Shown in pieces: positions 38,052 to 46,386 of a DNA stretch of 64,000 bases. The notes beneath the pieces are model-generated. The model saw only the letters and a program-made list of their open reading frames with translations, made no database searches and was not told where the DNA came from. The position numbers and the translations under genes were made by a program. The number at the start of each line of letters is the position of its first letter. The stretch's first letter is position 1. This DNA is from Duffyella gerundensis (GTDB lineage: Bacteria; Pseudomonadota; Gammaproteobacteria; Enterobacterales; Enterobacteriaceae): assembly GCF_001517405.1 (NCBI RefSeq), contig NZ_LN907827.1, positions 3,134,915-3,198,914 of the forward strand, read 5' to 3'.

Positions 38052-38540
38052 ATGTCTGAAAACATTCGTTTACAGCTCAACGTTAACGGCCACCAGCATG
38101 ATCTGGCCGTAGATCCGCGCGCCACGCTGCTCGATGCGCTGCGTGAAAACTTACAGCTGACCGGCACTAAAAAAGGCTGCGACCAGGGCCAGTGTGGCGC
38201 CTGCACGGTACACATTGATGGCGAGCGCGTGCTGAGCTGCCTGACGCTGGCAGCGCAGGCCGCTGGCCGCGACGTCACCACCATTGAAGGCATGGCTGAC
38301 GCCGACGGCACGCTGCACGCGGTGCAGGCCAGCTTCCTTAAGCACGATGCGTTTCAGTGCGGCTACTGCACGCCGGGCCAGATTATGTCCGCCGTTGCCT
38401 GCATCAAAGAGGGCCACGCGCGCTCCGATGATGAGATCCGCGAATACATGAGCGGCAATATCTGTCGCTGTGGCGCCTATCCGCACATCGTTGACGCGGT
38501 GCGTGAAGCGGCTGCCCAGCTGAGTAAGGAGTCTGCATGA
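38052..38540 (+). CDS. paoA: Aldehyde oxidoreductase [2Fe-2S] subunit (PaoA-like)
   Basis: A 162-residue electron-transfer subunit of the xanthine oxidase family. It has a plant-ferredoxin-type cluster (CDQGQCGACTVHIDGERVLSC) and the second cluster in an alpha-helical domain (CGYCTPGQI and NICRCGAYPHIV). E. coli PaoA (YagT) carries a Tat signal of about 50 residues; this protein starts directly with MSENIRLQLNVNG, so the enzyme is predicted to be cytoplasmic. Coupled to the FAD subunit by an ATGA overlap. Confidence 0.92.
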   Translation: MSENIRLQLNVNGHQHDLAVDPRATLLDALRENLQLTGTKKGCDQGQCGACTVHIDGERVLSCLTLAAQAAGRDVTTIEGMADADGTLHAVQASFLKHDAFQCGYCTPGQIMSAVACIKEGHARSDDEIREYMSGNICRCGAYPHIVDAVREAAAQLSKESA

Positions 38541-39544
38541 ATCCCTTCCACTATCAGCGCGCCAGCAGCAGCGACGCGGCCATTGAGCTGCGCAGCCAGC
38601 AGGACAACAGCCGTTTTCTCGCCGGTGGCACCACCCTGCTCGACCTGATGAAATGCGGGGTTGAGCAGCCTGAGACCCTGATCGATATTTCCCAGCTCAG
38701 CGGTCTCGATACCCTTCGCTTTGAGGACGATAAGATCACCATCGGCGCGCTGGCCAGCATGAGCCAGCTGGCCGACCATCCGCAGTGTCAGGCGCTGGCA
38801 CCGGCCATTTATGGCAGCCTGTGGCAGGCGGCCTCTCCGCAGCTACGCAATATGGCGACCATCGGCGGCAACCTGCGTCAGCGTACACGCTGCGTCTACT
38901 TCCGCGATCCAGCCACCTTTCCGGCCTGCAACAAGCGCCAGCCTGGCTCCGGTTGCGCGGCGCTGGACGGCGTAAACGCTAATCACGCTATTTTCGGCAC
39001 CAGCGACAGCTGCATTGCCGTTTATCCTGGCGATTTAGCGATTGCGCTGACCGCGTTTGATGCGCAGGTAGTGCTACGCAACAGCCAGCAGCAGGAGCGC
39101 CGCGTCGCCATTGGTGACTTCTTCCTGCTGCCAGGCGACCGTCCCGATCAGGAGCACGATATCGCCGCCGACGAGATGATCATCGCCGTCGAAGTGCCCA
39201 ACGTGCCCGCGCTGCGCCAGTCGCACTACCTCAAGGTGCGCGATCGCGCCTCTTATGAGTTTGCTGCCGCCAGCGCCGCCGTTGGCCTGGAGATTGAAGA
39301 TGGCGTGATCCGCGACGTGCGCATCGCCCTTGGTGGCCTGGCCACTAAACCCTGGCGCGCCACCGCCGTAGAGCAGGCGCTGCGCGGCAAGCCGTTCAGC
39401 GAAGAAGCGCTGCGACTGGCCGCTGAACAGAGCATCGCTGACGCAGACCCCCGGCCACAAAGCCAGTTCAAGGTCACCCTGACGCCACGCGTTATCGTGC
39501 GCGCGCTGTTAGCCGCCGCTGAACCTGCGCAGAGAGGAGAATAA
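38537..39544 (+). CDS. paoB: Aldehyde oxidoreductase FAD-binding subunit (PaoB-like)
   Basis: A 335-residue subunit with the FAD-binding LAGGTTLLDLMKCG (residues 30-45) and ATIGGNLRQRTRC. The extra insert RCVYFRDPATFPACNKRQPGSGC with a later DSCIAVYPGD supplies four Cys that in E. coli PaoB hold an unusual additional [4Fe-4S] cluster, so the same cluster is expected. The C-terminal domain (HYLKVRDRASYEFAAASAAVGL) is the CO dehydrogenase flavoprotein C-domain. It passes electrons from the iron-sulfur subunit to its acceptor. Confidence 0.92.
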   Translation: MNPFHYQRASSSDAAIELRSQQDNSRFLAGGTTLLDLMKCGVEQPETLIDISQLSGLDTLRFEDDKITIGALASMSQLADHPQCQALAPAIYGSLWQAASPQLRNMATIGGNLRQRTRCVYFRDPATFPACNKRQPGSGCAALDGVNANHAIFGTSDSCIAVYPGDLAIALTAFDAQVVLRNSQQQERRVAIGDFFLLPGDRPDQEHDIAADEMIIAVEVPNVPALRQSHYLKVRDRASYEFAAASAAVGLEIEDGVIRDVRIALGGLATKPWRATAVEQALRGKPFSEEALRLAAEQSIADADPRPQSQFKVTLTPRVIVRALLAAAEPAQRGE

Positions 39545-39545
39545 A

Positions 39546-41801
39546 ATGACGGATCACAACAGTTATCAGGCGACCGGCGAGAAACGCGTTCGTGGCGATG
39601 GTCAGCAAAAAATCACCGGCCAGGCGACCTATGCGGTTGAGCATCAGCCGGAAAATGTCACCTACGGCGTGGTGCTGCAATCCACCATTTCCAGCGGCCG
39701 CATCACGCGTGTTAACAGCGAAGCAGCCCGCGCGCAGCCCGGCGTGCTGGCGGTGTTTACCCATGAAAGCGGCCTGAAGATCCATAAGCCGACGGCGATT
39801 GCCGACGGCGGCGCGGCGCAGTCGACCTACACGCCGATGCAGAACGATCGCATTATTCACAACGGGCAAAACATCGGCATCGTGGTGGCAGAAACCTTTG
39901 AGCAGGCCACCTGGGCTGCCTCGCTGGTGACCTTTGACTATGAAGCGTCTCCGGCGCTGATTTTCGCCACCGACGAAAACGCTGCGCCGAAGCCGGTAGA
40001 GAGTTCCGATATCGATCTGGGCGACGCACGCAAAGCGATGGACGACGCCGAGGTGCGCATTGAAGGCCGCTATATCACGCCGCGCGAGTACAACTCGCCG
40101 ATTGAGCCGCACGGCTGCGTAGTGGAATGGCAGGACAACGAGCACGTTACACTGTGGGAACCGAGCCAGTGGGTTGCGGGTGCGCAGGTGGAAATCGCCG
40201 ACTGGATGGGCATCGATAAAAAAGCGGTGCGTATCATCTCGCCTTACGTTGGCGGCGGCTTCGGCTCCAAACCGGTGCCTTATACGCACGTGGCGCTGGC
40301 CTGCGCCGCATCCCGCGAACTGAAACGACCGATCAAAGTAGCGCTGACCCGTCCGCAAACCTTTACCGGCTTTGGCGGCCGTCCAGCCACCGAGCAGCAT
40401 CTTGAAATGGGTGCCACGCGCGACGGTAAAATCGTCTCAATCATCCACAGCGGCTTCAACGAAACCTCACTGGATGACATGTTTGGCGAAAGCTGTAACA
40501 AGGTCACCGCCCGCATGTACGGTGTGCCCAACGTGCATTCGCGCCACAGCGTGGTGCCGATCAACACCGTGACACCGGGCTGGATGCGCGCACCGGGCGA
40601 AAACCCCAGCGCCTTTGGCCTGGAAGTGGCGATGGATGAGATGGCCTACAAGCTGAACATCGATCCGCTGGCGTTTCGCCTGCTGAACTGGGCCGATCAC
40701 GATTACATGCTCGATCTGCCGTGGAGTTCACGTCGGCTGAAAGAGGCCTATCAGGCGGGTGCCGAGGCGTTTGGCTGGGATAAGCGCACCATGGCACCGC
40801 GCTCCATGCGCGAAGGCCGTGAGCTGATCGGGTACGGCATGGCGTCCGGCACTTATCCGGTGAACACCATGCCAGCAGAGGCGCGTCTGGTACTGCAGGC
40901 CAACGGCCAGCTTACCGTGCAGAGCGCTGGCGCAGATATCGGCACCGGCACCTACACCATTCTGGCGCAGGCGGCGGCGGAAGTGCTGCATATTCCGTCC
41001 ACCGCGATCAAGGTCGAACTCGGCGATACCGACCTGCCGCGCGCTGGCGTAGCCGGTGGCTCGCAGCTGGCCGGTAACCTGATGGGCGTGGTTAATAAAA
41101 CCGCAAAGGTGCTGCGCGATAAGCTGCTGTCACTGGCCACTGAACTGGCTGACTCCCCGTTCTATCGTGCCGACCCGGCCCAGCTGACGCTCGACAACGG
41201 AGAAATCCGTCAGAGCGGTAAAGCGATCGGCTTTACGCGCCTGCTTCAGATGGCGCAGCTCTCAGAGCTGGAAGCGAAAGCGGACACCTTCCCGGAAGGC
41301 ACCTCGGCGCAGGAACGCTTCGACATGACCGGTTCGATGTCAGCGATGTCACGGCCAAAAGAGGTTTCAGCGCACAGCTGGAGCGCACAGTTTGTTGAGG
41401 TCCGCGTTGACGAAGATTTCGGTACCGTGCGGGTAAAACGCATGTGCGCCGCGCTCGACAGCGGCCGGTTATACAATCCGACGCTGGGACGCAGCCAGTG
41501 GATCGGCGGCATGATCATGGGCCTCGGCCAGGCATTGCTGGAAGAAGGTGTGGTCGATCCGCGCAACGGCCGTGTGATCAACAACAACCTGGCTGATTAT
41601 CTGGTGGCGGTTAACGCCGACGTGCCGGAGATCGTCACCATCGACGTCGGTCAGCCCGACTATCAGGCCACTGCCCTCGGCGGTAAATCGGTAGGCGAAC
41701 TGGGGATCGTTGGCGTCGCTGCGGCGATCAGTAATGCGGTGTTTCATGCGACCGGGAAGCGGGTACGGGATCTGCCCATTACCATGGATAAGCTGCTGTA
41801 A
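39546..41801 (+). CDS. paoC: Aldehyde oxidoreductase molybdenum subunit (PaoC-like)
   Basis: A 751-residue catalytic subunit of the xanthine dehydrogenase family, expected to bind molybdopterin cytosine dinucleotide. Motifs include VGGGFGSKPVPYTHVALA, PGWMRAPGE near the Mo site, GADIGTGTYTILAQ and, close to the C-terminus, the base Glu in GGKSVGELGIVGVAAAI. It starts one base after the paoB stop with GGAGAATAAA before the ATG. It oxidises aldehydes to acids; the substrate range cannot be read. The locus 4 repeat begins within about 10 bases of the stop. Confidence 0.93.
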   Translation: MTDHNSYQATGEKRVRGDGQQKITGQATYAVEHQPENVTYGVVLQSTISSGRITRVNSEAARAQPGVLAVFTHESGLKIHKPTAIADGGAAQSTYTPMQNDRIIHNGQNIGIVVAETFEQATWAASLVTFDYEASPALIFATDENAAPKPVESSDIDLGDARKAMDDAEVRIEGRYITPREYNSPIEPHGCVVEWQDNEHVTLWEPSQWVAGAQVEIADWMGIDKKAVRIISPYVGGGFGSKPVPYTHVALACAASRELKRPIKVALTRPQTFTGFGGRPATEQHLEMGATRDGKIVSIIHSGFNETSLDDMFGESCNKVTARMYGVPNVHSRHSVVPINTVTPGWMRAPGENPSAFGLEVAMDEMAYKLNIDPLAFRLLNWADHDYMLDLPWSSRRLKEAYQAGAEAFGWDKRTMAPRSMREGRELIGYGMASGTYPVNTMPAEARLVLQANGQLTVQSAGADIGTGTYTILAQAAAEVLHIPSTAIKVELGDTDLPRAGVAGGSQLAGNLMGVVNKTAKVLRDKLLSLATELADSPFYRADPAQLTLDNGEIRQSGKAIGFTRLLQMAQLSELEAKADTFPEGTSAQERFDMTGSMSAMSRPKEVSAHSWSAQFVEVRVDEDFGTVRVKRMCAALDSGRLYNPTLGRSQWIGGMIMGLGQALLEEGVVDPRNGRVINNNLADYLVAVNADVPEIVTIDVGQPDYQATALGGKSVGELGIVGVAAAISNAVFHATGKRVRDLPITMDKLL

Positions 41802-41805
41802 GGGG

Positions 41806-42122
41806 GGCTGCCCGGAAGCGGGCGGCTTTTGCCTGGCAGGCGGCTTAAGGTCAACGTCTTTAAGGTCAACGGCCATTTCGTTCTGCCTGAAGGCAGCCCG
41901 AGCAGGGCCGGCAGTCGCCCCGGCCCTGCACCCGCGCTATCCGGCAAACACAACCGCCCGCTGAAGCGGGTCCCTTCGTCGGTTCACATTTTTTCACGGA
42001 CCGGTCGCGATTCGCTCCTGCTCAGCGCTCCCTTGTCCCGCCATCCATGGCGGGACATCCTAAAATGTTCACCTCCTCAGCGTTTGTGATGCCTCCTCAA
42101 GGTCAACCCCCAGGTCAAAACC
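41806..42122 (-). repeat. Composite structured repeat, locus 4 left arm (type B)
   Basis: Reversed type-B copy closely matching the locus 1 left arm: GGCAGGCGGCTTAAGGTCAACG at the outer end, a CTGCCTgaAGGCAG hairpin, the CAGGGCCGG/CCGGCCCTG stem, the conserved block reversed at 41936-41953, CCCGCTgaAGCGGG, then GGTTCACATTTTTTCACGGACC, the CCCGCCAT-cc-ATGGCGGG hairpin and TGAGGAGGTGAACATTTTAGG on the minus strand. It starts about 10 bases after the paoC stop. Confidence 0.88.
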
Positions 42123-42290
42123 AAACACCAAAACACCAAAACACCAAAACATAAGGTCCTTAAAAGACACTTAAAAAGCACTTCAGATTTGGGATAAAAG
42201 CCGCGAGTTACTGCATTATTATATCTGTATTGCCTCCTCAACTGCTTCCAAATCAGGACTGGAATTGGAAAGATCTTCATATTGATGTTT

Positions 42291-42458
42291 GGAGTTTGGG
42301 ATTTGGGATTTGGGATTTGGAGTTTGGAGTTTGGAGTTTGAAGTTTGAAGTTTGAAGTTTGAAGTTTGAAGTTTGAAGTTTGAAGTTTGAAGTTTGAAGT
42401 TTGAAGTTTGAAGTTTGAAGTTTGAAGTTTGAAGTTTGAAGTTTGAAGTTTGAAGTTT
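42291..42458 (+). repeat. Heptanucleotide array, 24 units, locus 4
   Basis: GGAGTTT, three GGGATTT, three GGAGTTT, then seventeen identical GAAGTTT units in unbroken 7-bp phase. The run of identical units points to recent expansion. Between 42123 and 42290 there is ordinary sequence that includes part of a lone C/A-rich repeat (CACCAAAA). Confidence 0.95.
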
Positions 42459-42514
42459 GAACTTGGTTTTTAAACTTGGGTTTAGATTTTATTTAAGACT
42501 TTGCTTTTAGTCTT

Positions 42515-42890
42515 TTGGGTTTTGACCTGGGTGTTGACCTTTAAGAGGCATCACCACCGCCGAGGGAAAAGCGTTTTCCAGGGCGAGCCGCAGGGATGCG
42601 GCGAGAGGGCGCGTTGAGCTGGGAGCGAATCGCGCCTGGTCCGTCAGGAAAATGCTTTTACTGAGGGAACCCGCCTTTGGCGGGCGGTTGTGTTTGCCGG
42701 ATAGCCGGGGTGCAGGGGCGGGGCGACTGCCGCCCCTGCTCGGGCGGCCCGAAGGGCAGAACGAAATAGCCGTTGACCTTAAAGACGTTGACCTTAAAGC
42801 CGCCTGCAAGGCAGAACCAGGCAGCCATTGACCTTACGCCGCCTGCAAGGCAAAAAGCCGCCCGCTTCCGGGCAACAAGAAAGCCCGCCT
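42515..42890 (+). repeat. Composite structured repeat, locus 4 right arm (type A)
   Basis: Forward type-A copy: TTTTGACCTGGG-type start, AAAAGCGTTTTCC pairing with GGAAAATGCTTTT (one G-T wobble), the GCCGCA-GGGA-TGCGGC hairpin, CCCGCCtttGGCGGG, TTGTGTTTGCCGGATAGC (42688-42705), the CAGGGGCGG/CCGCCCCTG stem, GCCCgaaGGGC, two TTGACCTTAAAG units and GCCTGCAAGGC hairpins. Over about 350 bp it differs from the inverted locus 3 left arm by about four substitutions and the number of 15-bp units. The outer end touches the paoD stop. Confidence 0.9.
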
Positions 42891-42894
42891 GCGC

Positions 42895-43866
42895 TCAGGC
42901 CCTCTCCCCCCCATTTTTGGCTTTAACGATATCTGCCATCACCGCCAGGGCAATCTCTGCGGGCGTCTTGCTGCCGATATCCATGCCAATCGGCGCATGA
43001 ATGCGCGTCAAATCCGCGGCGCTAAGATCGCCGATTTGTGCCAGACGCTGGCGGCGATTGGCGCTGTTGCGCTGCGAACCCATCACGCCAAGGTAAAACG
43101 CAGGCGTGTGCACCGCCTCCATCATAGTAAGATCGTCCATGCGCGGATCGTGGGTCAGCGCCACCACCGCGGTGTTGGCGTGGCAGCTCTGCTCTTCCAG
43201 ATAGCGGGCAGGGAAGCATTTTTCCAGCCGCACCGCAGCGTCGAGCTGGCTGGCGAAGTTGGCTAAAAAATCAGGCCGGTTCTCGCAGACGATAGTTTCA
43301 AAACCCAACGATACCGCAAAACTGGCGCAGTACAGCGCCACCGTCGACAAACCGGCAACGATCAGTCGCGGCGGTGCGGCAATCGTCAGCGTGATGCGAT
43401 CGCCCTGCTGCTCGACCACCGTGCTGCTGCGCCAGACAATCTCTTCCAGCCTTTCGCAGGCGTGCGGCAGCGTAATCACCTTTTGTAATGCCAGATGCCC
43501 GGCCAGCGCACGATGCAGCTGGGCCAGCCGCTGCGCGTTGTCATCACTGGGTTGCAGATGCTCAATCAGAATGTCCAGCACGCCGCCGCAGGGCAAGGTG
43601 CGATCCGGCGTCAGGCCACCATCGCCATAGCGCACGCGCTGGCTTGGCTGCTGAAAATCGCCCTGCCGAATACGGCGAATAAAATCTTCTTCAATGCAGC
43701 CGCCGGAAAGCGAGCCGCAATAGTCGCCATCGGCGGTAATCACCATCATGGTACCCGGCGGGCGCGGCGAGGAACCAAAGGTGCATAACACCGTGCAGAG
43801 CCAGACCGGCTGGCTCACCAGCCAGCGCTGTCCCTGATCGATCACCTGTAAATCTATATGCTGCAT
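42895..43866 (-). CDS. paoD: XdhC/PaoD-like molybdenum cofactor insertion chaperone
   Basis: A 323-residue XdhC-family protein: CTVLCTFGSSPRPPGTMMVIT, GSLSGGCIEEDFI, CGGVLDILIEHL, then a C-terminal Rossmann domain (PRLIVAGLSTVALYCASFAVSLGF and FYLGVMGSQRNSANR). These proteins bind the cofactor, promote sulfuration and insert it in xanthine oxidase-type enzymes; E. coli PaoD serves PaoABC. Here it is convergent with paoABC and separated from it by locus 4 of the repeat. It begins one base before the end of the upstream MocA-like gene (TGATG overlap). Confidence 0.9.
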   Translation of the reverse strand: MQHIDLQVIDQGQRWLVSQPVWLCTVLCTFGSSPRPPGTMMVITADGDYCGSLSGGCIEEDFIRRIRQGDFQQPSQRVRYGDGGLTPDRTLPCGGVLDILIEHLQPSDDNAQRLAQLHRALAGHLALQKVITLPHACERLEEIVWRSSTVVEQQGDRITLTIAAPPRLIVAGLSTVALYCASFAVSLGFETIVCENRPDFLANFASQLDAAVRLEKCFPARYLEEQSCHANTAVVALTHDPRMDDLTMMEAVHTPAFYLGVMGSQRNSANRRQRLAQIGDLSAADLTRIHAPIGMDIGSKTPAEIALAVMADIVKAKNGGERA

Positions 43867-44441
43867 CAGGGTTTTCCTGTGGTGTTAAGCGGGAGATCGA
43901 TATCGTCAACCACACCGCGATCGGTGCTGCTAATCAGTAACGGTGGATGTTCACGCAACAGCGCTTTCGCGCCGCTGTCGCCAGCGAGCTGTAACAGGCT
44001 GTCGCGCAGCGGCGCGGCAAATCCCACCGGATGGCCCGGCAGCTGCTGCCAGACCATCCGCGCGGTCAGCCGCTGTGTCAGCGCCTGCGTGACCTGCTGA
44101 TAGGCCGCAACCGGCACGCCTGGCATATCGCCCGGTTGAATCAGCCAGCCCTGCCAGTTCAAACAGCGGCGCACCCCTTCCGCGATGGTGTCGCCCATGC
44201 CGCGTGAATCGATAGCGCACCAGCTCACGTTCGCCTGCGTACACAGCGCCTGAATGCCGCGATAGTCGGGCCGCGTAACCACCTGCACCGGCAGGCCAGA
44301 CGCCACGGCATGGCGCAACACCGCGGCAAACAGCGGCTCGCCGCTGGCTAACGGCTGTTCCAGCTTAACGCCCTTGCCGCCCGCGGCCTGATAGCGTCGT
44401 CCAAACCCCGCCGCCGTGATGATTATCCCGCAGCTGTTCAT
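43866..44441 (-). CDS. mocA: MocA-like nucleotidyltransferase for molybdenum cofactor
   Basis: A 191-residue NTP-transferase: the glycosyltransferase-A-like start IIITAAGFGRRYQAAGGKGVKL (variant of the LAAGxGxRxGxxK motif), LIQPGDMPGVP, and HPVGFAAPLRDSLLQLAGDSGAKALL. MocA makes molybdopterin cytosine dinucleotide, the form needed by PaoABC-type enzymes. The start at 44441 (MNSCGIIITAAG) fits; longer reading frames upstream lie in the divergent promoter region. Transcribed with paoD, so the pair would charge and insert the cofactor of the neighbouring enzyme. Confidence 0.85.
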   Translation of the reverse strand: MNSCGIIITAAGFGRRYQAAGGKGVKLEQPLASGEPLFAAVLRHAVASGLPVQVVTRPDYRGIQALCTQANVSWCAIDSRGMGDTIAEGVRRCLNWQGWLIQPGDMPGVPVAAYQQVTQALTQRLTARMVWQQLPGHPVGFAAPLRDSLLQLAGDSGAKALLREHPPLLISSTDRGVVDDIDLPLNTTGKP

Positions 44442-44674
44442 GGTTATTCTGCCTGAGAAAGCTAAAAGCGTAGCTGAGGGTCGGCAAAGGCGAAATGCAC
44501 GAAACCCGGTTTTTCTTGCCTGAACCTCGCGATCTGCACGCTTCTGCGCCGTTTGATCGCTTTTCTGCCCCAGCCGCTTGATATGGCGCAGCAAAATGCG
44601 CGGCGGAATTTGCCGACCTCGCCATTTGGTCGCATCATAAAGATTACTTTTGCAGACCCCTTACAGGAGCTTTT

Positions 44675-45658
44675 ATGTTTCGTGCGCTGGTCATTAATGA
44701 TAACGAGGCGGAAGGCTATCACTGCCGGTTACAGGACGTAGATGAGAGCCAGTTGCCGCCGGGCAACGTCACCGTGGATATCGATTATTCCACGCTTAAC
44801 TATAAAGATGCGCTGGCGATCAGCGGTAAGGCGCCGATTATTCGCAGCTTTCCGATGGTGCCGGGCGTGGATTTTGCCGGCACGGTCAGCGCCAGCGACG
44901 ATGCCACCTTTGCCCCCGGCGATAAGGTGATCCTGACCGGCTGGGGCGTCGGCGAGCGCCACTGGGGCGGGCTGGCACAGCGCGCGTGCGTGGAAGCGGG
45001 CTGGCTGGTTAAACAGCCGGATAACCTCAGCGCCCGCCAGGCGATGATTATCGGCACCGCAGGCTTTACCGCCATGCTCTGCATCAATGCGCTGGAAAAA
45101 CAAGGCATTACGCCCGCCAGCGGATCGATCGTGGTCAGCGGTGCCAGCGGTGGCGTTGGCGGCGTGGCGGTGAGCCTGCTCGCCCGGCTCGGTTATCAGG
45201 TCAGCGCCGTTACTGGCCGACCGCAGGAGCGCGACTATCTGCTGCAGCTTGGTGCGGCTGAGATCATCGATCGCAGCGAGCTGGATAAACCCGGCAAGCC
45301 GTTGCAGAAAGCGCGCTGGGCGGCAGCGATCGATACGGTTGGCAGCCACACGCTGGCTAACCTCTGCGCCAGCGTGATGCACGGCGGCGCGGTAGCCGCC
45401 TGCGGTAACGCGCAGGGCATGGATTTTCCAGCCAGCGTGGCGCCTTTTATTCTGCGCGGCATTACGCTCACCGGCGTCGACAGCGTTACCGTGCCACAGG
45501 CGCAGCGCCAGCACGTCTGGCAGCAACTCGCCGGGCTGGTGGATGATGCGCTGCTGGAATCACTCAGCGATGAATGCACGCTGGACGAGGCGGTGGATCG
45601 CGCACATCAGCTGATGGCGGGTGAAATCCGCGGTCGGCTGGTGGTGAAATGTCGCTGA
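44675..45658 (+). CDS. acuI: Acrylyl-CoA reductase-like oxidoreductase AcuI/YhdH
   Basis: A 327-residue zinc-independent medium-chain dehydrogenase/reductase. It follows YhdH: YSTLNYKDALAISGKAPIIRSFPMVPGVDFAGTV, GWGVGERHWGGLAQ, GTAGFTAMLCINALE, and the NADPH-binding VVSGASGGVGGVAVSLLARLGYQVSAVTGR. AcuI reduces toxic acryloyl-CoA to propionyl-CoA. AGGAG precedes the ATG by eight bases. It is a single gene, divergent from mocA, and ends in a strong hairpin. Confidence 0.93.
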   Translation: MFRALVINDNEAEGYHCRLQDVDESQLPPGNVTVDIDYSTLNYKDALAISGKAPIIRSFPMVPGVDFAGTVSASDDATFAPGDKVILTGWGVGERHWGGLAQRACVEAGWLVKQPDNLSARQAMIIGTAGFTAMLCINALEKQGITPASGSIVVSGASGGVGGVAVSLLARLGYQVSAVTGRPQERDYLLQLGAAEIIDRSELDKPGKPLQKARWAAAIDTVGSHTLANLCASVMHGGAVAACGNAQGMDFPASVAPFILRGITLTGVDSVTVPQAQRQHVWQQLAGLVDDALLESLSDECTLDEAVDRAHQLMAGEIRGRLVVKCR

Positions 45659-45672
45659 TTCCGCCCTGACGA

Positions 45673-45704
45673 TTCCCGGCGATCGCGTCTGATATCGCCG
45701 GGAA
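45673..45704 (+). terminator. Long hairpin after acuI
   Basis: TTCCCGGCGAT, a 10-base loop, ATCGCCGGGAA: a perfect 11-bp stem 14 bases after the stop. There is no T run directly after it, so it may stabilise the mRNA 3' end rather than terminate. Confidence 0.6.
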
Positions 45705-45855
45705 CCTCACCGCTTTCCCTGCTCTCTTCTGCCCGCCCGGTTTTTTTTGCCGTTACGCCCGTTTAATTGATAAAAAACCGCTTTTCGCCCGCTATGCTTT
45801 ACAGACGACACACGCACGCCTTCTTCTGTTCGCTGTACCCATAAAGGAAAAATCG

Positions 45856-46386
45856 ATGAATATTGCCTGTTTAGGCTGGGGTTCGCTGATCTGGAAAACC
45901 GAAGCGCTGCCGGTTGAGGGAAGCTGGTTAACGGATGGCCCGCAGGTGCCGATTGAGTTTAGCCGGGTGAGCGACGGCGGCGAGCTGTCCACCGCTATCT
46001 GTCTGAACGGCGCGACCGTGCCAGTGCTCTGGGCACGGCTGGCAACCGATTCACTGCCCGCCGCCTGCGAAGCATTACGCCAGCGCGAACAGATTCCGGC
46101 GGAGCGCACCGACGGCGTTGGCCGCCTGGTGGTGGGTGAATCAGCAACCGGCCCGCTCAGCCAGTGGGCGCGGCAGAACCAGCTGGATGCGGTGATCTGG
46201 ACCGCCCTGCCGCCACGTTTTGCGCTGCTCGAAGGCCGTACACCCAGCGTTGAGGAGGCGATCGCTTGGCTGGCTGGATTGCGTGGCGAACAGCAGCAGC
46301 ACGCCAGAGACTATATCGAACAGGTGCCTGCGCAGATCGATACGCCCTACCGTCGCGCCATCAAACAGCAGCTTGGCTGGGGCTGA
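45856..46386 (+). CDS. Hypothetical protein, possible gamma-glutamylcyclotransferase-like fold
   Basis: A 176-residue protein that begins MNIACLGWGSLIWKTEALPV. The LGWGSLIW motif recalls the GYGSL loop of the gamma-glutamylcyclotransferase fold, and FSRVSDGGELSTAICLNGATVPVLWARL could be the following strands, but I see no certain catalytic Glu. AAAGGAAAAATCG precedes the ATG. Its stop codon is directly back-to-back with the stop of the convergent binding-protein gene, with no room for a separate terminator. Confidence 0.72.
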   Translation: MNIACLGWGSLIWKTEALPVEGSWLTDGPQVPIEFSRVSDGGELSTAICLNGATVPVLWARLATDSLPAACEALRQREQIPAERTDGVGRLVVGESATGPLSQWARQNQLDAVIWTALPPRFALLEGRTPSVEEAIAWLAGLRGEQQQHARDYIEQVPAQIDTPYRRAIKQQLGWG

